Positions 18,773 to 28,088 are shown, counted from the first letter of the stretch. The stretch: DNA of 36,932 nt from Delftia sp. PS-11 (GCF_029870285.1 NZ_JACSYA010000044.1:1-36932), one strand, 5' to 3'. Notes: a model not told the origin generated them from the letters alone. Numbers and translations: made by a program.

Positions 18773-19767
18773 TGGCGCTCAAGCCGCGCAAGCCGGTCGT
18801 GGGCCTGGCCCTGGGCAGCGGATCGGCACGTGGCTGGGCGCATTTCGGCGTGCTGCGCGCTTTGCAGGATGCCGGCCTCAGGCCCGACATTATCTGTGGC
18901 GCGTCCATCGGCGCCCTGGTGGGCGCCTCCTACGCAGCAGGCGAGATGGAACGTTTCGAGGAGTGGGTGCTGGGCCTGGGCATGCGCAAGGTTTTCGGCT
19001 TCATGGATTTCAAACTCTCGGGCGGCATGCTCAAGGGGGAAAAGCTGATCTCCTTCTGGCGCGAGCACTTCGTGGATTCGGCCATCGAGGACCTGCAGAT
19101 GCCTTTCGGCGCGGTGGCCACCGACCTGCATTCGGGAGCCGAAGTCTGGCTGCGCGAAGGCTCCATTGCCGATGCCGTGCGCGCCTCGATCGCGCTGCCG
19201 GGCCTGTTCACGCCTGTGCACCGCTGCGGGCGCCTGCTGGTCGACGGCGGCATCGTCAATCCCGTGCCCGCCTCGCTGGCGAGGGCCATGGGGGCTGACA
19301 TCGTGATTGCCGTGGACCTGAATGCCGACATCATGCGCCGCCATATGCAGCCGCTGGCACCTTCCCTGGCGCAGGAGTCTGCCGCCATGCAGCCAGATCC
19401 CGAGCCCGAGGATCTGTCGGGCCAGGCGAGCGCCGTGGCCGGCAAGGCCTGGGTGCGACGGCTGCAGCGTGGCGTCACGGACTGGATGCCGGGCTGGATG
19501 CCAGGGCATGCGCGCGGTGAGGCTCCCCAGGATGCCGTGCCGCTCCCGCGCCTGCCCTCGATGCTGGATGTGGTCATGACCAGCGTCAACATCATGCAGA
19601 TGCGCATCACGCGCAGCCGCATGGCAGGTGACCCGCCCGAACTGGTCATCGCTCCCCGTCTCTCCCACCTGGGATTGCTCGATTTTCATCGTGCACGCGA
19701 AGCCATCGACGAGGGTTATGAAGCAGCGCAGGCCGCGCTGCCCGGCCTGCGCCACTGGGGCCTTTGA
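18772..19767 (+). CDS. Patatin-like phospholipase/esterase
   Basis: This 331-residue serine hydrolase of the patatin family resembles RssA/YchK. It shows the oxyanion-hole segment LGSGSARGWAHFGVL, the nucleophile motif GASIG (Ser45) and the second dyad residue in VDGGIVNP (Asp158). No signal peptide is visible, so it probably acts in the cytoplasm on a lipid or acyl substrate; the substrate is not known. The start ATG shares its A with the ligA stop (TGATG), which implies translational coupling at the end of the smc-zipA-ligA transcript. The segment at about 205-260 is Pro/Ala-rich and variable. Confidence 0.88.
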
Positions 19768-19797
19768 GAGGGCCCCGCCGCCGAGGCGCTCTGCAGC

Positions 19798-22532
19798 CTA
19801 TGCGGCCTCGCGCTCTTGCTGCAAAGCGCGTACTGCCACGGCGGCGCTGCTGGCAGGCTGGAGCCTGCGCATCAGTGCCGCAGGGTCCAGGCACTGGATC
19901 AGCGGCAGTCCTGCATCGGCGTGCACCAGTTCACGCACCAGGGCTGCGTACTGCGACAGTGCGGACTCGACGCTGGCTGCTTCCCGCATGGGTGAACTCA
20001 CCAACGCCGTGGAGGGCACGCGGTGCACCCCCTGCAGCGCGCTTACCAGCAGGCCTGCCCGCAGCCCTTCATGCTGGAACACAATGACCTGCGACTGCTC
20101 CGTGACCACACCGGGGCGGCCCTGAAGCAGCGCCGCAAGGTCGAAGACCCAGACATATCCGCTGACATGTCCCAGGCTGCGCCTGGCGAGCGCGCCCACA
20201 CAGCACGGCAGCCGCCCCGCTGCGACCGGCGCCACGGCACTGGCGGGCAGGGTGCGCGCAGGGCCATCAGGTTGGCTCCGATGTAGAAGCTGGCCAGTTC
20301 CACGGGGTGCTCCATGCTGCCTTGCGCCATGGGTGCAGGCGCCATGGCTGGCGCCCTGTCCGGTCGGGGGGCCGAGCGGCGCAGCGCGCGGTCGTGCGCA
20401 TCTGCATGCACGGGACCCAGGCGCTGCAGGCTCAGGCTGACCAGGCCCGCCAGGGAGCCGCCATCCGAGCCCTGGTCCAGGCGGAACTCGCGGTAGCCGC
20501 GGCCTGCCGCCATGCCAACGATGCAGTAGTGCCCCTCGATCTCCTCGATGCTGCAGCGTACCTCGCCATCGGCCAGAGAAGCCAGGCCGTCCAGGCCCTC
20601 GATGCGCTCGCCCAGGCGGTGCCCGCCGCCATGGCTGGTGGCAACGATGCGGCCGTCACGCGCCACGTAGAACGCTTCCATGGGCAGGGACGGCAGGCCG
20701 CTGTCATGCGCGTCAGTGGCTTGCGGCTGCGCGGATGCCGCAGCCTGCAGCATGGCCTGCAGCTCGCGCCGCGTGTGGAACAGCAGGGCGATGCCACCGA
20801 TGACCGGCGCCGGTGCGCTCCCCTGGCCGGGGGCGCGTATGGCGGCGTGGTACACATGCACCGGCAGGCCGTCCTCGTCGAGCTGTTGCACATGGTATGC
20901 CTGGGCATCACGCAGGCCGAACGTCGCCTGCAGTGCCTGGGGCTGCACGCGTGTTCCCGTTGCCAGAGACAGGCCCGCCCCGTCCTCGCCGCTGCACGCC
21001 AGCACCATCCCCTGTGCGTCATACAGCGCGATGCGCGCATAGACGGTGTACAGCGCGTTGAGCTGACACAGCAGTTGGCGCGTGGTTTCATGCGCCGCGC
21101 CGGGCAGGGGCAGGCCGCCCGTGTGGTCCTGCAGCACCTGCTGCAGGCTGGGTGTCAGGGCCCACCAGCGGCAGTCATTGGCGCGTTCGTAGAGGTTGCG
21201 CTCCAGCAGGTCCATCAGCAGCCGGTTCAGCGTCGCATGCTCCTGCAGCCGCGTGGACAGCGCAGTCTCGTGCAGGCCATGGATGGCGCGGGTGAACACC
21301 GTGTGTGTCAGGTCTCCGGTTTCTCCCATCTGCTCCAGCACGGCCTGCAGCGGCTCATGGCCGGATGCATCAGGCTCTGCGGCCTCTGTGCTGGTCTGAC
21401 TGGCCGCCAGTACCTGTCCATTCCATACCACCCGGCGGATATCGTCGGCGGCGCTGGCCATGGCATGCAGCGGCGGGCAAAAGCCCTTGGCCTGGGCCAT
21501 CAGCCCCTCTGCGATGGCAGGCTGCAGCGTCTGCAGCACCTGCGGCCTTTGCTGTGCCGCAAAGGCCAGGTCCAGCGCGACCATGACCTGGGTCTGCCAG
21601 CCGTCCGGACCTGCATAGCCCTGATAGGGCACGGCACGGGATGTTCGCACCAGATAGGTGCGCCCTGCATGAATCAGGGGCGCAACGGCATCCGAATGGT
21701 GCATGGGCACGCGGCTGCCTGGTGCAATCCAGTGAGGGTCGCTGCTGGCGATGACCTGGCCCTGGGCATCCAGCAACAGGCCCACTTTGGTGCTCGCGCC
21801 CGTATTGCCCAGCGCAAAGATAGCCTGCATCTCGGCGGCAAAGTCGAAACTCAGGCACAGCACACCGATCACCGCCATGGTGCGCGGATGCAGCAGACGC
21901 TGGGCATAAAGCAGGCGATCCGCGCCCGGCAGCACCTCGCTGGCCCCGAAATGGCAGACATGGCCTGCCTGCTGCAAAGCCTGCCGCAGCCATGCTTCGT
22001 GACAGTGCACAGGCAGCTCGCTGCCGGGCTGTGAACGTGCACGCACCTGGCCTTGCGTATCCAGCAGCAGGATATCGTCATACACCGTGTACTTGGCACG
22101 GTAGGCCTGCAAATGGGCGTGTAGCGGGGCGTGCCATGCGTGCAGCGCCTCGTGCGGCAATGCTTCGCCAAGCTGGGCCATGGCTTCGCAAAGCACAGTG
22201 TCGGCTGCCAGGAAGCCGACGTCTGCCGTGCGCTCGTACAGGCTGCGCACCAGCAGGTCGATGGCCTGGCTGGACTGCATGCCCAGCTGGGCCATCGCCT
22301 CCTGAGCGGACTGCGCCAGCTGCGACTGCACCAGGCCCTGCTCCAGTTGCTCCAGCCCCTGCCGCGTCTGCGTCAGCATGGGGACCAGGGCACGGCTTTT
22401 GGCGCTGGTCTGCATGCGCGCCGACGACTCGATGAGCCGCCACATCAACCGTATTTCGCGCAGGTCCGCGGCGTTGCGGCCGAGTTCGCGCAGATGGGGA
22501 AGGAGCAGGTCGGTGGGCAGGGCGGGGGCCAT
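19798..22532 (-). pseudogene. Cache-Cache-CheW signalling protein, frameshifted
   Basis: The frame from 22532 gives a long soluble protein with two related halves. Each half has LYERxxD (RSLYERTADVGFLAAD; RNLYERANDCRWWAL) followed by a Cache-like sensor (YTVYDDILLLDTQGQV; YTVYARIALYDAQGMV). Reading then passes ELASFYIGANLMALRA, the start of a CheW-like domain, and goes out of frame near 20251-20260. The remaining CheW domain (TLPASAV, YVWVFDLAALLQG, VIVFQHEGLRAGLLVSAL) continues in another frame to 19798. Removing one GC from a GCGCGC run would restore 910 residues. No membrane segment or methyl-accepting hairpin is seen. AAAGGAGA five bases before the ATG marks a good start. It is either a recent inactivation, a sequencing error or slippage; the unshifted frame would stop at 20043. 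Confidence 0.8.
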
Positions 22533-22687
22533 AGGGGCTCTCCTTTGTCATGGGCGGTCGGTAAAACCAGTGTGTCCTGGGGTGGACACGCAAAGGAGAG
22601 CAAGAAAGAAGCCAGTTTGTCAGCCAGATGTCATCAAGCCATCCAGCTTTCCTCGGTCTGGCGGCAAGCTCCCACAATGCCTGCCGG

Positions 22688-23251
22688 TCAGAGACTCAGA
22701 TCAATGCAGTGCACGCGGTGCTCACCCAGAAGGCCGTGGGCGCGGTCCGCAAAGTAGTGCTCCAGCGTCACGCGCACAGTGCGGAACGCCAGCTCTTCCC
22801 AGGGAATTTCGGCCTCTGCAAACAGGCGCGCCTCCATGGTTTCCGGGCCGGGATAGCACTGCGTACTGCGCAGGCGCGCACGGTAGAACAGATGGACCTG
22901 GCTGACCTTGGGCACATCGACGATGGAAAACAGCGGGCCCATCTCGATGTCGGCGCCCGCTTCCTCGTCGGTTTCGCGCTGTGCGCCGCGTGCGGTGGTC
23001 TCGCCCAGTTCCATGAAGCCTGCAGGCAGCGTCCACAGCCCCCTGCGCGGCTCGATATTGCGCTTGCACAGCAGCACACGCCCGTCGTCAGTGACAGGAA
23101 TCGTTCCGACCACATTGAGCGGGTTCTCGTAGTGGATGGTGTGGCAGTGCGGGCAGACGGCGCGTTCGCGCGTGTCGCCATCATCGGGCAGACGGTAGAC
23201 AACGGCAGTGCCGCAGGCTCGGCAGTGCTTGATGGGGCTGCGAAAATTCAT
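22688..23251 (-). CDS. Nudix hydrolase with N-terminal zinc ribbon
   Basis: This 187-residue protein starts with a zinc ribbon (Cys10, Cys13, Cys33, Cys36; CRAC and CPHC). It then has a Nudix fold with the box GFMELGETTARGAQRETDEE at 78-97, fitting Gx5Ex7REUxEExGU; the REtdEE glutamates bind Mg2+. The arrangement resembles NudC-type NADH/NAD-cap pyrophosphatases, but the protein is shorter and the NudC SQPWPFPxS motif is absent. The substrate stays open (ADP-ribose or a dinucleotide are candidates). It lies 67 bp downstream of the fumarylpyruvate-hydrolase-like gene and 155 bp upstream of the Cache-CheW gene, all on the minus strand. Confidence 0.9.
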   Translation of the reverse strand: MNFRSPIKHCRACGTAVVYRLPDDGDTRERAVCPHCHTIHYENPLNVVGTIPVTDDGRVLLCKRNIEPRRGLWTLPAGFMELGETTARGAQRETDEEAGADIEMGPLFSIVDVPKVSQVHLFYRARLRSTQCYPGPETMEARLFAEAEIPWEELAFRTVRVTLEHYFADRAHGLLGEHRVHCIDLSL

Positions 23252-23318
23252 GCCTGCATCATAGGATGGTAGTGGGCCGGCGCGCAGGCAGAGCCCGGGC
23301 CGGCGGGGAGGGCGAAGA

Positions 23319-24014
23319 TCAGACGATTTGCACGCGCAGCGGGCTCAGGCCCTCGACGCTGCCTTCGAGCACATCGCCGCGCACCACGGCAGATACGCCC
23401 TCGGGCGTGCCGGTCATGATCAGATCGCCAGGCTGCAGCTCCCAGGCCGCAGACAGATGCTCGATGGTCTCGGCAATGTTCCAGATCAGCTTGCCGATGT
23501 CGCTGCGCTGGCGGTCCGCGCCATTGACCTGCAGGGCAATCGCTGCCTTGGCAATATCGCCGGCCTGTGCCGCAGGGGTGATGGGGCCGATGGGCGCAGC
23601 ATGCTCGAAGGCCTTGCCGATGCACCAGGGGCGGCCCTGCTTTTTCATCTCGTTTTGCAGGTCGCGGCGCGTCATGTCCAGGCCCACGGCGTAGCCCCAG
23701 ATGTAGTCCAGCGCGTCAGCCGCCGCAATGTTCTTGCCAGCCTTGCCGATGGCCACCACCAGTTCGATCTCATGGTGCAGGTTGGACGTCAGCGAAGGGT
23801 AGGGCATGGTGCCCGTGGTGCCTGCCTCGACGGGCACGATGGCATCAGCGGGCTTGAGGAAGAAAAAGGGCGGCTCGCGGCCGGTGAAGCCCATCTCCTT
23901 GGCGTGCTCCTCGTAGTTGCGGCCCACGCAGTAGATGCGGTGCACGGGAAAGCGTTCGGCGCGGCCCAGTACGGGGACGCTGGCCACGGCGGGGGGGGTG
24001 AAAACGTAGCTCAT
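23319..24014 (-). CDS. Fumarylacetoacetate hydrolase-family protein (probable fumarylpyruvate hydrolase)
   Basis: This 231-residue enzyme of the FAH family has metal ligands in [12 protein letters not shown] (Glu82, Glu84) and [10 protein letters not shown] (Asp113). It also has the lid motif [12 protein letters not shown] and the GTPEGVS turn. Size and sequence match single-domain fumarylpyruvate hydrolases, which split fumarylpyruvate to fumarate and pyruvate in the gentisate pathway. Related FAH proteins are acylpyruvases or oxaloacetate decarboxylases, so the exact reaction is inferred. Support comes from the divergent gene 89 bp away, an isomerase that would make this substrate. The start is MSYVFTPP, with AGAGGAA upstream. 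Confidence 0.85.
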   Translation of the reverse strand: MSYVFTPPAVASVPVLGRAERFPVHRIYCVGRNYEEHAKEMGFTGREPPFFFLKPADAIVPVEAGTTGTMPYPSLTSNLHHEIELVVAIGKAGKNIAAADALDYIWGYAVGLDMTRRDLQNEMKKQGRPWCIGKAFEHAAPIGPITPAAQAGDIAKAAIALQVNGADRQRSDIGKLIWNIAETIEHLSAAWELQPGDLIMTGTPEGVSAVVRGDVLEGSVEGLSPLRVQIV

Positions 24015-24103
24015 GTCGGGTGTTCCTCTGGCGCCTTGTCTCATGTGCGCCGCGCGCCAGTGTGCCATGCATCAGGCCCTTCGCACGGTATGCTGTGCAG
24101 CCT

Positions 24104-24769
24104 ATGAAGCTCCACACCTACTTCCGCTCGTCGGCCTCCTACCGCGTGCGCATCGCGCTGCAGCTCAAGGGCCTGGACTATGAATCCGTACCCGTGCACC
24201 TCCTGCGCGGTGACCACAGGGAGGTGGCCTATGCCCAGCATGTCGGCGATGCGCTGGTGCCGGCCCTCGAAACCGCCGAGGGCCACTGGCTGACCCAGTC
24301 CATGGCCATCATCGAATATCTCGATGAGACCCATGCCGAAATACCATTGCTGCCGCGCGACGCGCTGGGCCGCGCCCATGTGCGTGCGCTGGCGCAGATG
24401 GTGGCCTGCGAAATCCATCCGCTCAACAACCTGCGCGTGCTCAAGTACCTGGTGCGTGAGCTGGGCGTCTCTGACGAGGCCAAGAGCGGCTGGTATGTGC
24501 ACTGGGTGCGCTCGGGGCTGGAGGCTTTCGAGCGCCAGCTGGGCCTGCTGGCCGCCGAACGCGCAGCCGCCGGCCTGCCGCCTTCCCTGTTTTGCTGGGG
24601 CGACACACCCACGCTGGCCGACTGCTGCCTTATTCCACAGATATTCAATGGCCGCCGCTTCAACGTGGGCCTGGAGGGGCTGCCGCGCGTGGCCGCGATT
24701 GCCGAGCGCTGCGAGGCGCTGCCTGCATTCCAGCGCGCCCATCCTTCGGCCTGCCCGGACGCGGAGTGA
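24104..24769 (+). CDS. Zeta-class GST: maleylacetoacetate/maleylpyruvate isomerase
   Basis: This 221-residue glutathione S-transferase has the zeta-class glutathione site SSASYRVRIALQLKGL (residues 9-24) and the second-site motif TQSMAIIEYLDE. The C-terminal helices hold the conserved DTPTLADCCLIPQIFN. Family members catalyse glutathione-dependent cis-trans isomerisation of maleylacetoacetate (tyrosine/homogentisate route) or maleylpyruvate (gentisate route). Pairing with a short FAH protein favours the gentisate reaction, as for NagL with NagK, but no dioxygenase gene is in the window. The downstream pgeF starts 2 bp after its stop codon. Confidence 0.88.
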   Translation: MKLHTYFRSSASYRVRIALQLKGLDYESVPVHLLRGDHREVAYAQHVGDALVPALETAEGHWLTQSMAIIEYLDETHAEIPLLPRDALGRAHVRALAQMVACEIHPLNNLRVLKYLVRELGVSDEAKSGWYVHWVRSGLEAFERQLGLLAAERAAAGLPPSLFCWGDTPTLADCCLIPQIFNGRRFNVGLEGLPRVAAIAERCEALPAFQRAHPSACPDAE

Positions 24770-24771
24770 GC

Positions 24772-25650
24772 GTGGCTCTGCCCCTGCCCGGCTCCTGGCT
24801 GCGCCCCGAATGGCCTGTGCCTGCCGGCGTACATGCGCTGTGCACTTCACGCGAGGGCGGTGTCAGCGTCGCACCCTGGGACAGCCTCAACCTGGGTGAC
24901 CATGTCGGCGATGATCCGCAGGCTGTGCGCGCCAACCGCCAGCGCCTGGAGGGCAGCCTGCGCGCCATCACGCCTGGCGCCCGTGCTGTTTTCATGCAGC
25001 AGGTCCACGGGGTGGAGGTGGCCGTGCTGGCGCCGGACAGCACCCAGGGCCAGGCTTTCGATGCCTGTGTGACCAGCGCTGGCGGCGTAGCCTGCACCAT
25101 CATGGTGGCCGACTGCCTGCCCGTGTTGCTGGCCCATCGCAGCGGCGCCGTGGTGGGCGCGGCCCATGCCGGCTGGCGCGGGCTTGCCGGCATGCCGCCA
25201 GGCCACGCATCGCCCCTGTCGGCAGGCGTGCTGGAGACCTTGTTTGCGCGCTTTGCGCAGGAAGTCCGGGCGCAGCCCGGTGCCGCTGGCCAGACTGCCG
25301 CTGATATCGCATCGCAGACCCTGGCCTGGCTCGGTCCCTGCATCGGGCCCCGGTCCTTCGAGGTGGGCGCCGAGGTGCGCGCGGCCTTCATCGCCCACGA
25401 TGCTGCGGCCGCCACACATTTCACGGCTGCTCCCGCGCAGGGTCAGAGCAGTGCGCAAAAGTATCTGGCCAGTCTGCCCCGGCTCGCACGCCAGCGACTG
25501 GCGGCACTGGGCATCACCGCCGTCCACGGCAACGACGGCACGGATGCCTGGTGCACAGTGCTCAATGCCTCACAGTTCTTTTCGCACCGGCGCGATGCTG
25601 CCCGCCTGGGCAGCAGCGGGCGCTTTGCTGCCTGCATCTGGAAAGACTGA
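24772..25650 (+). CDS. pgeF: Laccase-domain protein PgeF (peptidoglycan editing factor)
   Basis: This 292-residue protein belongs to the YfiH/PgeF family. Three metal-site residues are visible: His79 in FMQQVHG, Cys115 in VADCLPVLLA and His132 in GAAHAGWRGLA. The family was first described as polyphenol oxidases and later linked to removal of mis-incorporated serine from peptidoglycan precursors. The GTG at 24772 is chosen because GGAG lies five bases upstream. A GTG at 24766 overlaps the previous stop codon and lacks that site. The last 81 bases are also coding, in antisense, for the small membrane protein that ends at 25570. Confidence 0.88.
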   Translation: MALPLPGSWLRPEWPVPAGVHALCTSREGGVSVAPWDSLNLGDHVGDDPQAVRANRQRLEGSLRAITPGARAVFMQQVHGVEVAVLAPDSTQGQAFDACVTSAGGVACTIMVADCLPVLLAHRSGAVVGAAHAGWRGLAGMPPGHASPLSAGVLETLFARFAQEVRAQPGAAGQTAADIASQTLAWLGPCIGPRSFEVGAEVRAAFIAHDAAAATHFTAAPAQGQSSAQKYLASLPRLARQRLAALGITAVHGNDGTDAWCTVLNASQFFSHRRDAARLGSSGRFAACIWKD

Positions 25651-25965
25651 AGAACCTGCCACAGGTGTGCCTGCCACAGGTTCGCCTGCCGCAGGTGTGC
25701 CTGCCACAGGTTCGCCTGCCGCAGGTTCGCCGGCCGCTTCTGCCTGCTGCTGCGCCAGCCATTGCTGGCGCTCTGCCAGCTCGCGCGCATGGCGCTTTCT
25801 CTTGCGCGCGGGCGTTCCCATGATGTAGATCAAAATGGACAACGGCAGCAGTCCGTAAAGCGCGAAAGTGACCACTGCGCCAAGTATGCTGCCTGTGGGG
25901 CCTGCGGCTTCTGCCACGGCCATCATCAGCGTGACATACAACCAGGCGATAACGACGAGATACAT
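25570..25965 (-). CDS. Small membrane protein with repeat-encoded tail
   Basis: This 131-residue protein has two N-terminal membrane segments (MYLVVIAWLYVTLMMAVAEA and a segment around VVTFALYGLLPLSILIYIMG). A basic stretch (ARKRKRHARELAERQQ) follows, then a Pro/Ala/Gly tail of five-residue units of the type [AV]AG[ET]P. I recognise the membrane part as a conserved protein of unknown function in Comamonadaceae. The tail is the variable part. The start at 25965 (MYLVV) is preferred; a GTG at 25992 would add nine residues. It is convergent with pgeF, overlapping it by 81 bp, and divergent from phaC. No function is assigned. Confidence 0.72.
   Translation of the reverse strand: MYLVVIAWLYVTLMMAVAEAAGPTGSILGAVVTFALYGLLPLSILIYIMGTPARKRKRHARELAERQQWLAQQQAEAAGEPAAGEPVAGTPAAGEPVAGTPVAGSSVFPDAGSKAPAAAQAGSIAPVRKEL
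25655..25729. repeat. 15-bp minisatellite, five units
   Basis: Five tandem 15-bp units of the form CCTGCC[AG]CAGGT[GT][TC]G start five bases after the pgeF stop, with a degenerate sixth copy after them. On the minus strand they encode the five-residue repeats of the small membrane protein. The unit length keeps the reading frame if copies are gained or lost. Confidence 0.9.
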
Positions 25966-26106
25966 GGTTGGATTGCGAAAAAAGAAAGGCACGGGTTTTT
26001 TTGTAGGCCGTGACGGTAAATAGGGCTCCCGCCTGGGTCACAATGAAAATGGCTGCTGTGCAGGCCATGAGCTATTGCACACGGTTGCCGAGAATAAGGA
26101 TGCAGC

Positions 26107-27966
26107 ATGAATTTTGACCCACTCGCAGGCTTGATGGGCCAGCCCATACAGCAATTCTGGAACGAGCAATGGAGCCGCACGCTGCAATCGCTGCAGCAGA
26201 TGGGACCATTGGGCATGAATGGTGTGGCGGCTTCGACACCGCCTTGGAAGGCAGCCCTGCCCGAATCCACAGGGCTGCCCGTCGATGCTGAAAAGCTCGT
26301 CGAGCTGCAGCAAAGCTACCTGGACAGCACCAAGGCGTTGTGCGAGCCCGGTGGCGCGCAGGCGCTGCTTGCCAAGGACAAGCGCTTCAATGCGCCGTCA
26401 TGGACGGAAAACCCCGTAGCCGCCGCCACAGCGGCCACCTACCTGCTCAACAGCCGCATGCTCATGGGGCTGGCCGACGCCATGCAGGGCGACGAAAAAA
26501 CGCGCACGCGGGTGCGCTTCGCGGTCGAGCAATGGGTGGCGGCCATGGCGCCCAGCAACTTTCTTGCCCTGAATGCCGAGGCCCAGAAAAAGGCCATAGA
26601 AACCCAGGGCGAAAGCCTGGCCCAGGGCGTGGCCAATCTGCTGGCCGACATGCGCCAGGGCCATGTGTCCATGACCGACGAAAGCCTGTTCACCGTCGGC
26701 AAGAACGTGGCCACCACCGAGGGCGCCGTGGTCTTCGAGAACGAGCTGTTCCAGCTCATCGAATACAAGCCCCTCACCGACAAGGTGCATGAGCGGCCCT
26801 TTCTCATGGTGCCGCCCTGCATCAACAAGTTCTACATCCTGGATCTGCAGCCTGACAACTCGCTGATCCGCCATGCCGTCAGCGAAGGCCACCGCACCTT
26901 CGTGATGAGCTGGCGCAACCCCGACGAAAGCCTGGCGCGCAAGACCTGGGACGACTACATCGAGGAAGGCGTGCTGACCGGCATCCGTGTCACCCGCGAG
27001 ATCGCGCAGGCCGAGCAGATCAATGTGCTGGGTTTCTGCGTGGGCGGCACCATGCTGTCCACGGCGCTGGCCGTGCTCCAGGCGCGCCACCAGCGCGAGC
27101 ATGGCGAAAGCGCTGCTGCGGCTGCCGTCAAGCCTGCAGCCAGGCGTGCCGCTGCCAGCCGCAGTGCTGCACGCAGCTCCACGGCGCGCGCTGCGGCTCC
27201 TGCAGGCGTGCCTTTCCCCGTGGCCAGCGTCACGCTGCTGACCACCTTCATCGACTTCAGCGATACCGGCATCCTGGATGTGTTCATCGATGAGTCGGTG
27301 GTGCGCTTCCGCGAAATGCAGATGGGCGAGGGCGGGCTCATGAAGGGCCAGGATCTGGCATCGACCTTCAGCTTCCTGCGGCCCAACGATCTGGTGTGGA
27401 ACTATGTGGTGGGCAACTACCTCAAGGGCGAGACGCCGCCTGCGTTCGATCTGCTGTACTGGAACAGTGATTCCACCAATCTGCCCGGTCCCTATTACGC
27501 CTGGTATCTGCGCAATCTTTACCTGGAAAACAAGCTGGTGCAGCCTGGTGCGCTGACCGTATGCGGCGAGCGCGTGGACATGGGAGCGCTGCAGCTGCCC
27601 GCCTATATCTATGGCTCGCGCGAAGACCATATCGTGCCCGTGGGCGGCTCTTATGCCTCGACCCAGGTACTGGGCGGGGAAAAGCGCTTTGTCATGGGCG
27701 CTTCCGGCCATATTGCGGGTGTGATCAATCCGCCGGCCAAGAAAAAACGCAGCTACTGGACACGCGAGGACGGCGAATTGCCAGCCACGCTGCAGCAGTG
27801 GCAGGCCGGTGCCATCGAGCATCCGGGCAGCTGGTGGTCCGACTGGAGCCCCTGGCTGGCTGGGCATGGCGGCAGGCTTGTCGCCGCGCCAAAACAGTAT
27901 GGCAATGGCCTGCAATACCAGGCCATTGAACCGGCCCCGGGTCGCTACGTTCTGGTCAAAGCCTGA
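26107..27966 (+). CDS. phaC: Class I polyhydroxyalkanoate synthase PhaC
   Basis: This 619-residue enzyme polymerises (R)-3-hydroxyacyl-CoA into storage polyester at the granule surface. The N-terminal domain is followed by an alpha/beta-hydrolase domain with lipase-like box GFCVGGT (Cys311). Asp507 (SREDHIVPV) and His535 (SGHIAGVINPP) complete the triad. Between Cys311 and the conserved VASVTLLTT there is an insertion of about 40 residues (about 329-371), rich in Ala, Arg and Ser with a KPAARR stretch, absent from the Cupriavidus-type enzyme. I recall a comparable insertion in the Delftia acidovorans synthase. AAGGA six bases before the ATG supports the start. It is first gene of the phaCAB operon. 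Confidence 0.96.
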   Translation: MNFDPLAGLMGQPIQQFWNEQWSRTLQSLQQMGPLGMNGVAASTPPWKAALPESTGLPVDAEKLVELQQSYLDSTKALCEPGGAQALLAKDKRFNAPSWTENPVAAATAATYLLNSRMLMGLADAMQGDEKTRTRVRFAVEQWVAAMAPSNFLALNAEAQKKAIETQGESLAQGVANLLADMRQGHVSMTDESLFTVGKNVATTEGAVVFENELFQLIEYKPLTDKVHERPFLMVPPCINKFYILDLQPDNSLIRHAVSEGHRTFVMSWRNPDESLARKTWDDYIEEGVLTGIRVTREIAQAEQINVLGFCVGGTMLSTALAVLQARHQREHGESAAAAAVKPAARRAAASRSAARSSTARAAAPAGVPFPVASVTLLTTFIDFSDTGILDVFIDESVVRFREMQMGEGGLMKGQDLASTFSFLRPNDLVWNYVVGNYLKGETPPAFDLLYWNSDSTNLPGPYYAWYLRNLYLENKLVQPGALTVCGERVDMGALQLPAYIYGSREDHIVPVGGSYASTQVLGGEKRFVMGASGHIAGVINPPAKKKRSYWTREDGELPATLQQWQAGAIEHPGSWWSDWSPWLAGHGGRLVAAPKQYGNGLQYQAIEPAPGRYVLVKA

Positions 27967-27986
27967 GGCACAATCATCTGATGCTG

Positions 27987-28044
27987 CGGTGCAATAACAC
28001 CGTGGCTTGAATCCAGGGAGCACTGCCGCAGTTTGTGGCAGTGC
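27987..28044 (+). other. Stem-loops in the phaC-phaA spacer
   Basis: The 122-bp spacer holds a small hairpin CGGTG-CAATAA-CACCG (27987-28002). It also holds a perfect 8-bp stem GCACTGCC / GGCAGTGC (28020-28027 and 28037-28044) with a 9-base loop. No T-run follows, so termination is unlikely. They may define mRNA processing or stability ends between the genes; this is inferred. Confidence 0.55.
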
Positions 28045-28088
28045 ATGCCCGGGTATCCCTTCGAGAGTCCAAAGAAAGGTCCGTCACC

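Noticed and set aside
20252..22034. 575-codon plus-strand frame opposite the Cache-CheW gene.
   Set aside because: Gln/His/Arg-rich shadow without recognisable domains.
24592..25650. Longer start for pgeF at 24592.
   Set aside because: It would overlap 178 bp of the isomerase gene in another frame. The GTG at 24772 has a good ribosome site and gives the normal family length.
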